A DNA stretch of 64,000 bases from Bordetella parapertussis (GTDB lineage Bacteria; Pseudomonadota; Gammaproteobacteria; Burkholderiales; SG8-41), in contig CAMDLH010000002.1 of assembly GCA_945901405.1 (NCBI GenBank), forward strand, positions 20,227 through 84,226, in the 5' to 3' direction. Below the pieces are notes generated by a model. That model did no database searches and was not told where the DNA came from. It saw only the letters and a list, made by a program, of their open reading frames with translations. Shown piece after piece: positions 39,461 to 47,984 of this stretch (the stretch's first letter is position 1; each line of letters begins with the position of its first letter). The position numbers and the translations under genes were made by a program.

Positions 39461-40324
39461 TCATTGGCGTGAGGATGATAGCGACCGCACTCGTTTTTCG
39501 ATGCGCGCGACGTAGCGTTCGAGCGGCTGCAAGCTGACTTCGGTGTGCCCCCGGCCGAAATCGAAGGGGTTGTCGATGTCGCGTATCAGGCGATAGAGAT
39601 ACCAGTAAGTGAGGCTCAAGAAACCCGTTACCACCGCCGCCACCGCCGGCGTGCGAAAGCTGCATGCAAGCAAAAGCAGAAATACGAATACGATGAAAAA
39701 CTCGAACAGCGCATAGGCCGAACCCATGAACTCGGTGCGCGTGATGGTGTAGGCGCGCGTGAGGGCGCGGCGCAACTGGTTAATGTCGCCCAGCATGCGC
39801 ACGGTGATCTTGTCCAGCCCGGCGTGTTCCATGCGCTTGATCTGCTCGTCGAGGCGTTTTACCGCGGGGAAAATATCCTCGGAGCGCTTGGCCGAACCCT
39901 GGAACCACGCGAGCGTTTCGCGCGCGGTGTCGAGCACCACGCCAAGCAGTTCGCTGTGCGTGGGCGCATCGGCCGGATAGTCCTTGGTGCGCGAGGCCAT
40001 CACCGACGCCTCGACGAACCAGTCTTCCATGATTTCGAGCTGGCAGGCGATTTCGCCCGGCAGCCGCTCGGCTTCCTTGAAATCGGTGATGGTGCCGGCA
40101 AGGATAAACCCCATGATGAAGACCAGCGCGGTAAAAATCACGTTGAGATCGGAATTAAATTCGATGAACCCCTTGAAACCCATCAATTCGTCCAGCACGA
40201 GCTTCAGCGCGGTGAGCGCGGCCGCGACCGGTACGCTGGTCCAAAAAAGCCGCCAGCGGGTTAACGGGACGTGCGGCGCCGGGGCGGACGAAGGGGTATG
40301 GGTAGGGGACGAATGCTTGCTCAT
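39461..40324 (-). CDS. Four-helix membrane protein, DUF4239/bestrophin-like
   Basis: A 287-aa protein with two N-terminal membrane helices (about 28-48 and 60-82), a long helical cytoplasmic region (90-200) and two more helices (about 203-248). The segment RDIDNPFDFGRG after the last helix resembles the NPF motif after the pore helices in bestrophin-like and DUF4239 proteins. A Pro/Ser-rich N-terminus (SSPTHTPSSAPAP) precedes helix 1. Function unknown, possibly an anion channel. A 43-codon ORF with a good ribosome-binding site lies 45 bases upstream on the same strand. Confidence 0.65.
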   Translation of the reverse strand: MSKHSSPTHTPSSAPAPHVPLTRWRLFWTSVPVAAALTALKLVLDELMGFKGFIEFNSDLNVIFTALVFIMGFILAGTITDFKEAERLPGEIACQLEIMEDWFVEASVMASRTKDYPADAPTHSELLGVVLDTARETLAWFQGSAKRSEDIFPAVKRLDEQIKRMEHAGLDKITVRMLGDINQLRRALTRAYTITRTEFMGSAYALFEFFIVFVFLLLLACSFRTPAVAAVVTGFLSLTYWYLYRLIRDIDNPFDFGRGHTEVSLQPLERYVARIEKRVRSLSSSRQ

Positions 40325-40369
40325 GTGATGATTCCTTTTCCGTTTTTGGGATGTTCCCGCGCTTGCGGC

Positions 40370-40501
40370 TTAAGCAGAACGGCGGGCTTGATTCTGATTC
40401 ACGCGATAACCGGTTGAATCACAATCACGATTGCGCCGCGCACCATCACCCGTGCCGCGTACCGTGCGTTGAGGCATATCCGCATACGGCGAATTTTTCA
40501 T
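40370..40501 (-). CDS. Small ORF (43 aa) with strong ribosome-binding site
   Basis: GGGAGG stands 8 bases before an ATG at 40501. The product, MKNSPYADMPQRTVRG then TGDGARRNRDCDSTGYRVNQ and so on, is hydrophilic, Arg/Asn-rich and has no motif I know. It ends at a TAA 45 bases before the DUF4239-like gene on the same strand, so it could be its leader peptide or operon partner. The ORF track buries it in a longer shadow ORF. Expression is unproven. Confidence 0.4.
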   Translation of the reverse strand: MKNSPYADMPQRTVRGTGDGARRNRDCDSTGYRVNQNQARRSA

Positions 40502-40600
40502 CCCGGTATCCTCCCAAGTCAGTGTAAACCGAATTGTATTGCCGCTGCGTTCTTGCGGCGTAGAATGGCGCATCTTCCATATCGGTATTGGACTAACGCC

Positions 40601-41569
40601 ATGTTCAAATACACTCTCCCGCGCTGGCTGCCGGCCACGTTCACTCTGTTGCTGTCGATGGCAAGCGCCGGCGCCGCCGACTACCCCACGCGCCCGGTGC
40701 GCGTGATCGTGCCGTTCGTGGCGGGCGGCGGCACGGATCTGCTGGGGCGCTTTGTGTCTCAACGGCTCACCGACATACTGGGCCAGCAGTTCATCGTGGA
40801 TAACCGCGGCGGCGCCGGCAGCATACTCGGCACGCAGATACTCGCGAAATCAACACCTGATGGTTATACGCTGGGCGTGCTGGATACCGCGTTCGCCATC
40901 AATCATTCGTTCGCCGACAAGCTGCCGTATGACAGCGAGCGTGATTTCGTGTTTGTCGCGATCATCGCCACCTCGCCCTCGCTGATCGTGACGCATCCGG
41001 GGCTGAAAGTGCGTACGGTGCCGGAACTCATCGCGGCGGCGAAACGCCAGCCGGGCAAAATCTCCTTCGGCTCGGCGGGCGTGGGGTCATCCAGCCACCT
41101 CACGCTGCAAATGTTCCTCACCGCCGCGAAGATCGACATCCTGCACGTCCCGTTCAAGGGCGCGGGCGCGGCAATCGTTGACGTACTGGGCGGGCACACC
41201 GATCTCACGTCCGTGGTGCCGGGCACGGTGATGCAGCACATTAAATCCGGAGCAATGATTCCGCTGGTGATCACCGGCAAGGCGGCCTATCACATGCTGC
41301 CATCGGTACCCACGTTCGCGGGCGCGGGATTCCCAACCGTGGATCCGGGCGCGTTTCGTTTTCTGGCGGCGCCGGCGGGTTTGCCCGCGGCAATTCAGAA
41401 AAGACTAGGCGCCGCGATGCGCACCGCCTTGGAACCGCAGGATTTCCGCACGCGCCTGATCGACAATGGCTTTGACCCTGAATTGCTGCTGGAAGCCGGT
41501 GCGCGCAAGTATATCGATCAGGAGTTGATCAAGTGGCGCCAGGCGGTGAAGGACGCGAAGGCGAAGTAA
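40601..41569 (+). CDS. Bug family receptor 9
   Basis: A 322-aa Bug receptor starting at the ATG at 40601 (MFKYTLPRWLPATFTLLLSMASAGAA), not the track's 40469. Mature DYPTRPVRVIVPFVAGGGTDLLGR, VDNRGGAGSILGTQ and TPDGYTLG. It faces Bug receptor 10 tail to tail with a 5-base gap. Its only upstream neighbours are a membrane protein and a small ORF on the other strand, so no enzyme partner is evident. No clear Shine-Dalgarno precedes the start. Confidence 0.91.
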   Translation: MFKYTLPRWLPATFTLLLSMASAGAADYPTRPVRVIVPFVAGGGTDLLGRFVSQRLTDILGQQFIVDNRGGAGSILGTQILAKSTPDGYTLGVLDTAFAINHSFADKLPYDSERDFVFVAIIATSPSLIVTHPGLKVRTVPELIAAAKRQPGKISFGSAGVGSSSHLTLQMFLTAAKIDILHVPFKGAGAAIVDVLGGHTDLTSVVPGTVMQHIKSGAMIPLVITGKAAYHMLPSVPTFAGAGFPTVDPGAFRFLAAPAGLPAAIQKRLGAAMRTALEPQDFRTRLIDNGFDPELLLEAGARKYIDQELIKWRQAVKDAKAK

Positions 41570-41574
41570 CCTTT

Positions 41575-42552
41575 CTATTGCGCCACCATGCCAAGCTCAG
41601 CCAGCGTTTTGCGCAAGCGCGCGTATTCGCGGTCGAGCTGGCCGGGCAGTTCTTTCGATCCAACCAGATCGATGCTCCAGTTGTTGGCCTCGGCGAATTT
41701 TTTTGCGTCCGCGTGGCGCATGGCCTTGCCGATCACCTCTTCCCAGTATGCCGCCTGCGCGGCCGTGATGCCCTTGGGGCCGAAGAGGGTGAACCACGTC
41801 GAGGCCACCACATCGTAGCCCTGCTCGCGCAACGTCGGCAAGTCCGGCAACAGCGGCAAGCGCTGATTCGAGATCGTGCCGATCAGCCGCAACTTGCCCG
41901 TGCCCGACATCGCGCTCGCGCTGCCCGAACTCGAAATACCCACGCCGACATGACCGCCCGCGACTTGAGTCGCTGTGATGCTGCCCGAGGCGTTGACCAC
42001 CAGCCGCAACTTGCGTGCATCGTATCCCGCGATGCGCGCGAGTTCGGCGAGCGCAATGTGCGACGCGTTTCCAGCCGAGGTGGAAAACGCGAAGCTTAAC
42101 GGGGCCGCGCCTTTCACCAGCGTATCGGCCACGTCCTTCATCGAGCGCATCGGCGAACCGGCCGCCACATACATCACCAGATCAGTATCGAACAGCTTGA
42201 TGATCGGTGTCAGATCACGGTGCGTGAGCGTGCTGCCAGTGGTGATCGCCGTGGTCACCCAGCTTGATCCCAAAATCAGCAGGTAATGCGCGTCCGCCGC
42301 ATGCGCGTTCACATAGGCGATGGCCAGCGTCTGCCCCTGGCCGGGTTTGTTCATCACGGTAAGCGGCGCCGGCGCCGCCGCGCTATCGGTCAATATCTTT
42401 TGCAGCATGCGCCCGACGCGGTCGTTCGCTCCCGCGGGTTGCGCGCCGACCACCACCTCTACCACCTTGCGCGGCTTCCACGCCGTGTCGGCCGCGCGGG
42501 CAGGGAGCGCACCCGACCCAATCGCAATCACAATCAACAAACAACGGAGCAT
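41575..42552 (-). CDS. Bug family receptor 10 (divergent subgroup)
   Basis: A 325-aa receptor of a divergent Bug branch. Start at 42552 (MLRCLLIVIAIGSGALPARAA); the track start at 42726 adds 58 spurious residues. The mature N-terminus WKPRKVVEVVVGAQPAGANDR lacks the usual IVPFxxGG block. VMNKPGQGQTLA replaces DNRxGAxG, and the PDGYTL element becomes DAHYLLIL. Receptor 12 shows similar changes. It diverges from the leuC-like gene across 158 bases with a 7-bp inverted-repeat operator candidate, suggesting that receptor and hydro-lyase respond to the same signal. Confidence 0.83.
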   Translation of the reverse strand: MLRCLLIVIAIGSGALPARAADTAWKPRKVVEVVVGAQPAGANDRVGRMLQKILTDSAAAPAPLTVMNKPGQGQTLAIAYVNAHAADAHYLLILGSSWVTTAITTGSTLTHRDLTPIIKLFDTDLVMYVAAGSPMRSMKDVADTLVKGAAPLSFAFSTSAGNASHIALAELARIAGYDARKLRLVVNASGSITATQVAGGHVGVGISSSGSASAMSGTGKLRLIGTISNQRLPLLPDLPTLREQGYDVVASTWFTLFGPKGITAAQAAYWEEVIGKAMRHADAKKFAEANNWSIDLVGSKELPGQLDREYARLRKTLAELGMVAQ

Positions 42553-42575
42553 AATTCGCCTATTCAGAATCGTGG

Positions 42576-42599
42576 AGTCAACAATTGAAGCAGTTGACT
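42576..42599. promoter_or_regulatory. Candidate operator in Bug 10/leuC divergent region
   Basis: Perfect inverted repeat AGTCAAC-N10-GTTGACT between the divergent Bug 10 and leuC-like genes. Spacing and symmetry suit a dimeric regulator, but no regulator gene is nearby. Confidence 0.45.
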
Positions 42600-42710
42600 T
42601 AGTCTTCGAAGTCTGCGACAACCCGCTCGATACTGTCAATTTTGCGTTGCATTTTACGTTGCAGTTTTCTTGTCCATTATGCGCTTGCGATTTTTCAGGA
42701 GGCGAACCGC

Positions 42711-44144
42711 GTGACATCCATGACATCCTCGATTACCGCACCACGAACACTGGTCAATAAAATCTGGGATAGACACGTCATCAAGGAGTTGAGCGACGGC
42801 CGCACGCTGCTGCACATCGACCGGCATTTTTTGCACGACGGCACCAGCCGCCAGGCGTTCGACGGCATGCGCCGCATCAAGCGCCCGGTGCGCAATCGCA
42901 ATCTCACTTTCGCGGTGGTCGACCACATACTCTCGACCCTGCCTGGGCGCACCGGCGAATCTCACCCGCCCGGCATTGAGCGTATCCACGCGCTACGCGA
43001 CAACTGCCGCGAATTCGCGGTCGAACTCTACGACGTGGATAGTCCGCTGCAAGGCATCGCGCATGTGATCGCGCCCGAACTCGGTATCACGCTGCCGGGC
43101 GCGACACTGGTGTGCGGCGACAGCCACACCGCCACCAACGGCGGGCTAGGCGCGCTGGCGTGGGGCATCGGCACCACCGAGGTGATGCACGTGATCGCCA
43201 CGCAGGCGCTGCTGCAACGCAAACCCAAACAAATGCGCATCACGTTTAACGGCAGCATCGGCCCCGGCGTTTATGCGAAGGATCTGATTCTTTATTTCAT
43301 GTCGCGGCACGGCGTCGCTTCGGGCACGGGTTGCGCGGTCGAGTATGCCGGCCCCGCGATGCGCGCGCTGCCCATCGAGGCGCGCATGACCATCTGTAAT
43401 ATGTCGATCGAATTCGGCGCACGCATGGGCATCGTCGCACCGGACGACAAGACGATCAGCTATGTCGCCGATCGCCCGTTCGCTCCGAAAGGCGCGCAGT
43501 GGGATCGCGCCGTTGCCGAATGGCGCTCGCTTGCATCGGACGCGGATGCGGTGCTCGACAACGATGTCGAAATCGACTGCAACCAGATCGGACCACAAGT
43601 CACCTGGGGCAATTCGCCGATGGACGCCGCCGCCATTGATGAAGCGCTGCCCGATCCGTCAACATTCACCGACGCCGCCCGGCGTCAGGCATTGGAGCGG
43701 GCGTATACGTACATGAACCTCGCGCCGGGCCGCACGCTTGAAGGCGTGCCAATCGACTATGCGTTCATAGGCTCGTGCACCAATAGCCGTCTCTCGGACC
43801 TCGAGGCAGCAGCGCAGGTCGTACGCGGACGTAAAGTGCGCGCAAGTGTTACGGCGCTGGTGGTGCCAGGCTCAATGGCGGTCAAAGCGGCGGCGGAAGC
43901 CGCGGGGCTCGATAAAGTGTTTATAGAAGCGGGCTTCGAGTGGCGCAACGCGGGTTGCTCGATGTGTGTGGGCAGCAACGGCGACCTGGTGCCGCCCGGC
44001 AAACGTTCGATCTCGACCACCAATCGCAATTTCGAGCATCGGCAAGGGCCGCACAGCCGCACGCACTTGGCAGGCCCAGCGATGGTCGCTGCGGCGGCGG
44101 TAAGCGGGTGCATTACCGACGTGCGCAAACTGCTCAATACATAA
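42711..44144 (+). CDS. leuC: 3-isopropylmalate dehydratase-like large subunit (aconitase family)
   Basis: A 477-aa aconitase-superfamily hydro-lyase large subunit. The [4Fe-4S] ligands are in [13 protein letters not shown] (one cysteine) and [13 protein letters not shown] (two). [20 protein letters not shown] binds substrate. I use the GTG at 42711, which has AGGAGG 8 bases upstream. The next ATG (42720) is too far from it. Genuine LeuC proteins have HLVHEVTSPQAFEGL where this has [15 protein letters not shown], and leuA and leuB are absent, so it may act on another C4-C6 hydroxy acid (a 2-methylmalate, maleate or homoaconitate-type substrate). Confidence 0.87.
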   Translation: MTSMTSSITAPRTLVNKIWDRHVIKELSDGRTLLHIDRHFLHDGTSRQAFDGMRRIKRPVRNRNLTFAVVDHILSTLPGRTGESHPPGIERIHALRDNCREFAVELYDVDSPLQGIAHVIAPELGITLPGATLVCGDSHTATNGGLGALAWGIGTTEVMHVIATQALLQRKPKQMRITFNGSIGPGVYAKDLILYFMSRHGVASGTGCAVEYAGPAMRALPIEARMTICNMSIEFGARMGIVAPDDKTISYVADRPFAPKGAQWDRAVAEWRSLASDADAVLDNDVEIDCNQIGPQVTWGNSPMDAAAIDEALPDPSTFTDAARRQALERAYTYMNLAPGRTLEGVPIDYAFIGSCTNSRLSDLEAAAQVVRGRKVRASVTALVVPGSMAVKAAAEAAGLDKVFIEAGFEWRNAGCSMCVGSNGDLVPPGKRSISTTNRNFEHRQGPHSRTHLAGPAMVAAAAVSGCITDVRKLLNT

Positions 44145-44157
44145 TTGGAGCGCAATC

Positions 44158-44775
44158 ATGGAACCTTTCACCGTAGTCACCGGCATCGCCGCTCCAATGA
44201 TGATGTCCAATATCAACACCGACGCCATCACGCCGATGGCGGCCGGGCGCTCGACCTCCGCGGACCTCGGCAAGCTGATGTTCGCCAACTGGCGCTACAG
44301 CCTTGATGGCAGCGAGATTCCAGAATTCATTTTGAATCGGCCGCCATTCCGGCACAGCAAAATCATCGTCGCGGGCGCGAATTTTGGTTGCGGCAGCTCA
44401 CGCGAACGCGCTGTATGGGCGCTGATGAAATTCGGCATCCGTGCCGTCATCGCGCCGAGCTTCGCCGATATTTTCAGGGACAATTCGTTTCAGAATGGAT
44501 TGCTGCCGGTCGCCATCGGCGCTGATGATTGCGCGGCACTGGGCGCCGCGCTGGAGCACGCGAGTGATCCGCAAATCACCGTTGATCTCGAACGTTGCGT
44601 GGTGCGCACACTCGATGGACGCGAGATTTCGTTCAGCGTGCCTGCCGAGAGGCGCACGGCGCTGCTCGCGGGGCTGGATGAAATCGACGTGATTCTGAGC
44701 ATGGCACCGGACATCGAAAATTTCCAGCGCGCGGATCGCGCCGAGCGGCCATGGATTTATCTCGACCGCACGTAA
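44158..44775 (+). CDS. leuD: 3-isopropylmalate dehydratase-like small subunit
   Basis: A 205-aa swivelling domain that completes the active site of the large subunit 13 bases upstream. Signatures: [14 protein letters not shown] (LeuD normally has NVDTDQIIPxxFL) and [17 protein letters not shown], the phosphate or carboxylate-binding loop. Both the altered first motif and the altered large-subunit motif point to a paralogue with changed substrate rather than leucine biosynthesis. A Bug gene follows by 42 bases on the same strand and another diverges upstream, consistent with catabolism of an imported acid. Confidence 0.87.
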   Translation: MEPFTVVTGIAAPMMMSNINTDAITPMAAGRSTSADLGKLMFANWRYSLDGSEIPEFILNRPPFRHSKIIVAGANFGCGSSRERAVWALMKFGIRAVIAPSFADIFRDNSFQNGLLPVAIGADDCAALGAALEHASDPQITVDLERCVVRTLDGREISFSVPAERRTALLAGLDEIDVILSMAPDIENFQRADRAERPWIYLDRT

Positions 44776-44817
44776 GCCGTTGACTCACGCCCGATATTCG
44801 CTCGAGGAGAGAAGCTC

Positions 44818-45789
44818 ATGAGACTGCCAATGATTACTTCCACTGGTTTCACAATGGCGCTACTGGCTTTTGTAGTTACGCCGGCATGCGCGCAGTATCC
44901 GGACCGCGCGGTCCGCATGATCATTCCGTTCGCCGCTGGCAGCGCCACAGACATTTCGGCCAGACTCTATGCGGTGGAACTGTCGCGGCAGATGGGTCAA
45001 CAGTTTGTTCCAGACAATCGCGCCGGGGCGGGAGGAGCAATTGGCATGCAAGCGCTTGTTAAAGCCGTGCCGGATGGCTATACCATCGCTTACGCCGGCT
45101 CCGGCCCGCTTACCATCAATCGCAGCATCACGCCCAACCTGCCATATGATGTTGAAAAGGAAGTTCAGGCGATCTCCCAAGCGGTCAGCGCGCCGTTGTT
45201 TCTCGCAATTTCTCCGACATTGCCAGTCAGGACCGTGAAGCAACTGATTGCGCTGGCGAAAACCAAGCCCGGACAACTGGCAAACGGCTCGTCAGGAACT
45301 GGAACGGTCGGCCACCTTGCGGGAGAGTACTTCAAGATGCTGAGCGAAACCCAGATCCTTCATGTGCCTTACAAAGGCGGCGCACAGGCCGCAACCGACG
45401 TGATGTCCGGTTTCGTTCAACTCCTGTTTGATCCCGCAACCAGCGTCGCGCCGTACATCCGCTCGGGCAGGCTGCGTGGGCTTGCGGTAACGGGGGCAAG
45501 GCGAACCAAGGCCTTTCCCGATTTAGCGACTATTGCAGAGGCCGGGGTGCCGGGTTACGAGGTGACTACGTGGGGCGGCATCATCGCGCCTGTTGGCGTC
45601 CCTAGGGCAATTGTCAGCAGGCTAAGCGAGGAAGTGCAAAAAGCCGCAAAATCCGCCGTCGTGACCGAACGCTACGAGGCAGTAGGCGCCGATCCTGTAT
45701 CGAGTACGCCCGAGGAATTCACGGCCTATATTCGTCAGGAATTCATTAAGTGGGCGAAAATCGTGAAACGCGCGGGGATAAAACTTTGA
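44818..45789 (+). CDS. Bug family receptor 11
   Basis: A 323-aa Bug receptor, third gene of the leuC-leuD-like unit (42-base gap, GAGGAGAG before the ATG). Signal peptide TMALLAFVVTPACA, mature QYPDRAVRMIIPFAAGSATDISAR, PDNRAGAGGAIGMQ and VPDGYTIA. The ligand loop has SATD like TctC (receptor 7). Codon usage and base composition seem slightly less GC-rich than in the neighbours. It probably binds the substrate of the adjacent hydro-lyase or a precursor. Confidence 0.92.
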   Translation: MRLPMITSTGFTMALLAFVVTPACAQYPDRAVRMIIPFAAGSATDISARLYAVELSRQMGQQFVPDNRAGAGGAIGMQALVKAVPDGYTIAYAGSGPLTINRSITPNLPYDVEKEVQAISQAVSAPLFLAISPTLPVRTVKQLIALAKTKPGQLANGSSGTGTVGHLAGEYFKMLSETQILHVPYKGGAQAATDVMSGFVQLLFDPATSVAPYIRSGRLRGLAVTGARRTKAFPDLATIAEAGVPGYEVTTWGGIIAPVGVPRAIVSRLSEEVQKAAKSAVVTERYEAVGADPVSSTPEEFTAYIRQEFIKWAKIVKRAGIKL

Positions 45790-45884
45790 CGCGCATTTAG
45801 TAAACGACGCATTGAATGCCTGTATCGGCCGCGGCATTCATGAGCACGGCTTTCTACGACAGGCCTTGGATTACCGGGCAAACA

Positions 45885-46862
45885 TCACGGCTTCTTCGTC
45901 GCCCCAATGGACTGCAAAAATTCCTGCATCGTCAGCCGCCGTTGCGTGAGGTAGCGGCTGAACTCCGCGCTGCCCATCCACAGATTTTCGTATTGACTGC
46001 CTTGCGCGTGTGCCTTCCATGCCGCGCTGTTGTAAACGCGCTCGATGATCGCTTCCCACGCATCCACCGCGGCCTTGGGCACGCCGCCCGGCAGCGCCAC
46101 GCCGCGCGCCGTGCCCACGCTTATGTTGTAGCCGAGTTCGCGCAACGTGGGCACGTCGGGCAATGCGGGCATGCGCTGGCCCGACGACACCGCCAGCACG
46201 CGCAGCCTTTTCGCCTCAACCGCTGCGATGCTTTCGGAAACATTCTCGGTTGAAAAATGTGCGTGTCCGCCCATCACCGCCGTGAGCGCTTCCGATCCGC
46301 TCTTGAAACTCACGAACCTGAATTTGACGCCGGCTTCGCGCTCGACCATCCAGCCCAGCATGCGCCCGGAACTGGTGGGCGAGGTGATGCTGGCGGAAAA
46401 TCCGCCTGGCTCGCGCTTCGCGGCGTCGATGAATTCCTTGAACGTGCGGTACGGCGACTCAGCGCCGACGATGATCGCCTGCGGATCCTGCGCCAGCAGC
46501 GCGACGGGCGTGAAGTCGTCCATGCCGATGCCCATCTCGGGCCGCAGCGTTGCCGACAGCAGCGCGCTGCCCGCGCTGGTGAGCAGGGTGTGCGGATCGC
46601 CGCGTTTGCTCTTCATGTAGCTGTAGGCCACGCCGCCCGCGCCGCCCGGTTTGTTGAGCACCGTAATCGGCACGGACACCAGTTTCTCGCGCGTCAAAAT
46701 CTCCGCCAGCGTGCGCGCCACTCGATCAGGGCCGCCGCCCGGTGAAGTGTGCACCACGAGCTCCAGCGGGCGCGTCAACACGCCCTGCGCAAAACTGGCG
46801 CTGGCATTCGCGGCGGCAATGGCAAACACCACGCAGCATACGGTAATACGAATCAGGTTCAT
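45885..46862 (-). CDS. Bug family receptor 12 (divergent subgroup)
   Basis: A 325-aa receptor. The start is the ATG at 46862 (MNLIRITVCCVVFAIAAANASASFA). Like receptor 10 it lacks the IVPF block: the mature protein starts GVLTRPLELVVHTSPGGGPDRVAR, has VLNKPGGAGGVAY instead of DNRxGAxG, and lacks PDGYTL (KSKRGDPHTLL). This subgroup probably binds a different ligand class. It is the second of two tandem Bug genes, 28 bases after receptor 13 on the minus strand. Confidence 0.84.
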   Translation of the reverse strand: MNLIRITVCCVVFAIAAANASASFAQGVLTRPLELVVHTSPGGGPDRVARTLAEILTREKLVSVPITVLNKPGGAGGVAYSYMKSKRGDPHTLLTSAGSALLSATLRPEMGIGMDDFTPVALLAQDPQAIIVGAESPYRTFKEFIDAAKREPGGFSASITSPTSSGRMLGWMVEREAGVKFRFVSFKSGSEALTAVMGGHAHFSTENVSESIAAVEAKRLRVLAVSSGQRMPALPDVPTLRELGYNISVGTARGVALPGGVPKAAVDAWEAIIERVYNSAAWKAHAQGSQYENLWMGSAEFSRYLTQRRLTMQEFLQSIGATKKP

Positions 46863-46890
46863 ACCGTCTCTTTCTCCAATGTGGCTGCGA

Positions 46891-47859
46891 TTATTCCGGC
46901 TGTATGCCGGCATCGCGCGTCACCTTCAGCCACTTTGCGATTTCAGTTTTGATCATCGCGGCTTGTTCTTCCGGCGTGCTGCCGACTTTCTCCGCGCCCT
47001 GGCTGGCAAGCCGGCTGTTAACCGCGGGATCGGCGAGTGCATCGAGCAATGCGCCACGCACGCGCTCGATCACCGGGCGTGGCGTGCCCGCCGGCGCGAG
47101 CAAGCCGAAGTTGCTGGTCATGATAAAACCCGGCAGTCCCGATTCGATGAACGTCGGCACATTGGGCACTGATGCCGAGCGCGTCTTGCCGCCCTGCGCG
47201 AGCATGCGCAGTTTTCCGTCACGCACGAACTGCACCACGCCCGGCATCGCGGCGATCAGCGAATGCACGTGGCCCGCCATCAAATCCACCAGCGCGGGCG
47301 CGGCGCCCTTGTACGGCACGTGCACCATTTTCACCCCCGCCACTGAACCAAACCACTCGGCGGCCAGATGGCCGACCGTGCCGCGTCCGGGGCTGGAATA
47401 GTTGAGTTCGCCCGGGCGCGCCTTTGCGAGCGCGATGAATTCCTTCACGTTCTTCACCGGCAGACTCGGGTTCACCACCAGCACCGAGGGAATCTCGGCA
47501 ATGATCGATATCGGCGCGAAGTCCTTGATGGAGTCGTACGGCAATTTCTTTACCATGGCCGGGTTGATGACGAAGCTGCCGGACACCAGCGCCAGCGTGT
47601 AACCATCCGGCGGCGCAACCGCCACCGCCTCGGTACCTATGGTGCTGCCGCCGCCACCGCGGTTATCGACGATGATCTGCTGCTTGAGCACATCACTCAT
47701 CTTCGGCGCGATGCCGCGCGCAACAATATCGACCGGGCCGCCCGCCGCAAAAGGCACCACCAGCCGTATCGGTTTGGACGGGTAGCCCTGTGCATGCGCG
47801 GCGAGGTGCAACGCGGCAAACGCAGGCGCCGCGCACCACCGGAACAATATAAACCTCAT
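46891..47859 (-). CDS. Bug family receptor 13
   Basis: A 322-aa Bug receptor. ATG at 47859 (MRFILFRWCAAPAFAALHLAAHAQ) with GGGGGAG upstream; the track's 47979 start is too long. Mature GYPSKPIRLVVPFAAGGPVDIVAR, VDNRGGGGSTIGTE and PPDGYTLA are canonical. It is first of a tandem pair with the divergent receptor 12, and diverges from the SelA-like gene across 125 bases. Pairing of one canonical and one divergent receptor could give two ligand specificities from one transcript. Confidence 0.92.
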   Translation of the reverse strand: MRFILFRWCAAPAFAALHLAAHAQGYPSKPIRLVVPFAAGGPVDIVARGIAPKMSDVLKQQIIVDNRGGGGSTIGTEAVAVAPPDGYTLALVSGSFVINPAMVKKLPYDSIKDFAPISIIAEIPSVLVVNPSLPVKNVKEFIALAKARPGELNYSSPGRGTVGHLAAEWFGSVAGVKMVHVPYKGAAPALVDLMAGHVHSLIAAMPGVVQFVRDGKLRMLAQGGKTRSASVPNVPTFIESGLPGFIMTSNFGLLAPAGTPRPVIERVRGALLDALADPAVNSRLASQGAEKVGSTPEEQAAMIKTEIAKWLKVTRDAGIQPE

Positions 47860-47984
47860 GGCGCTCCCCCCGAACAAGATTGACTCCGCGCAAGGATAAA
47901 TCAATTCGAGTGTGTTCACTGCTTGACGAATGAAATTGCATGCCTCTATTCTTCGGCTTCTCCCACTCGCACGAGGCAAAAATC

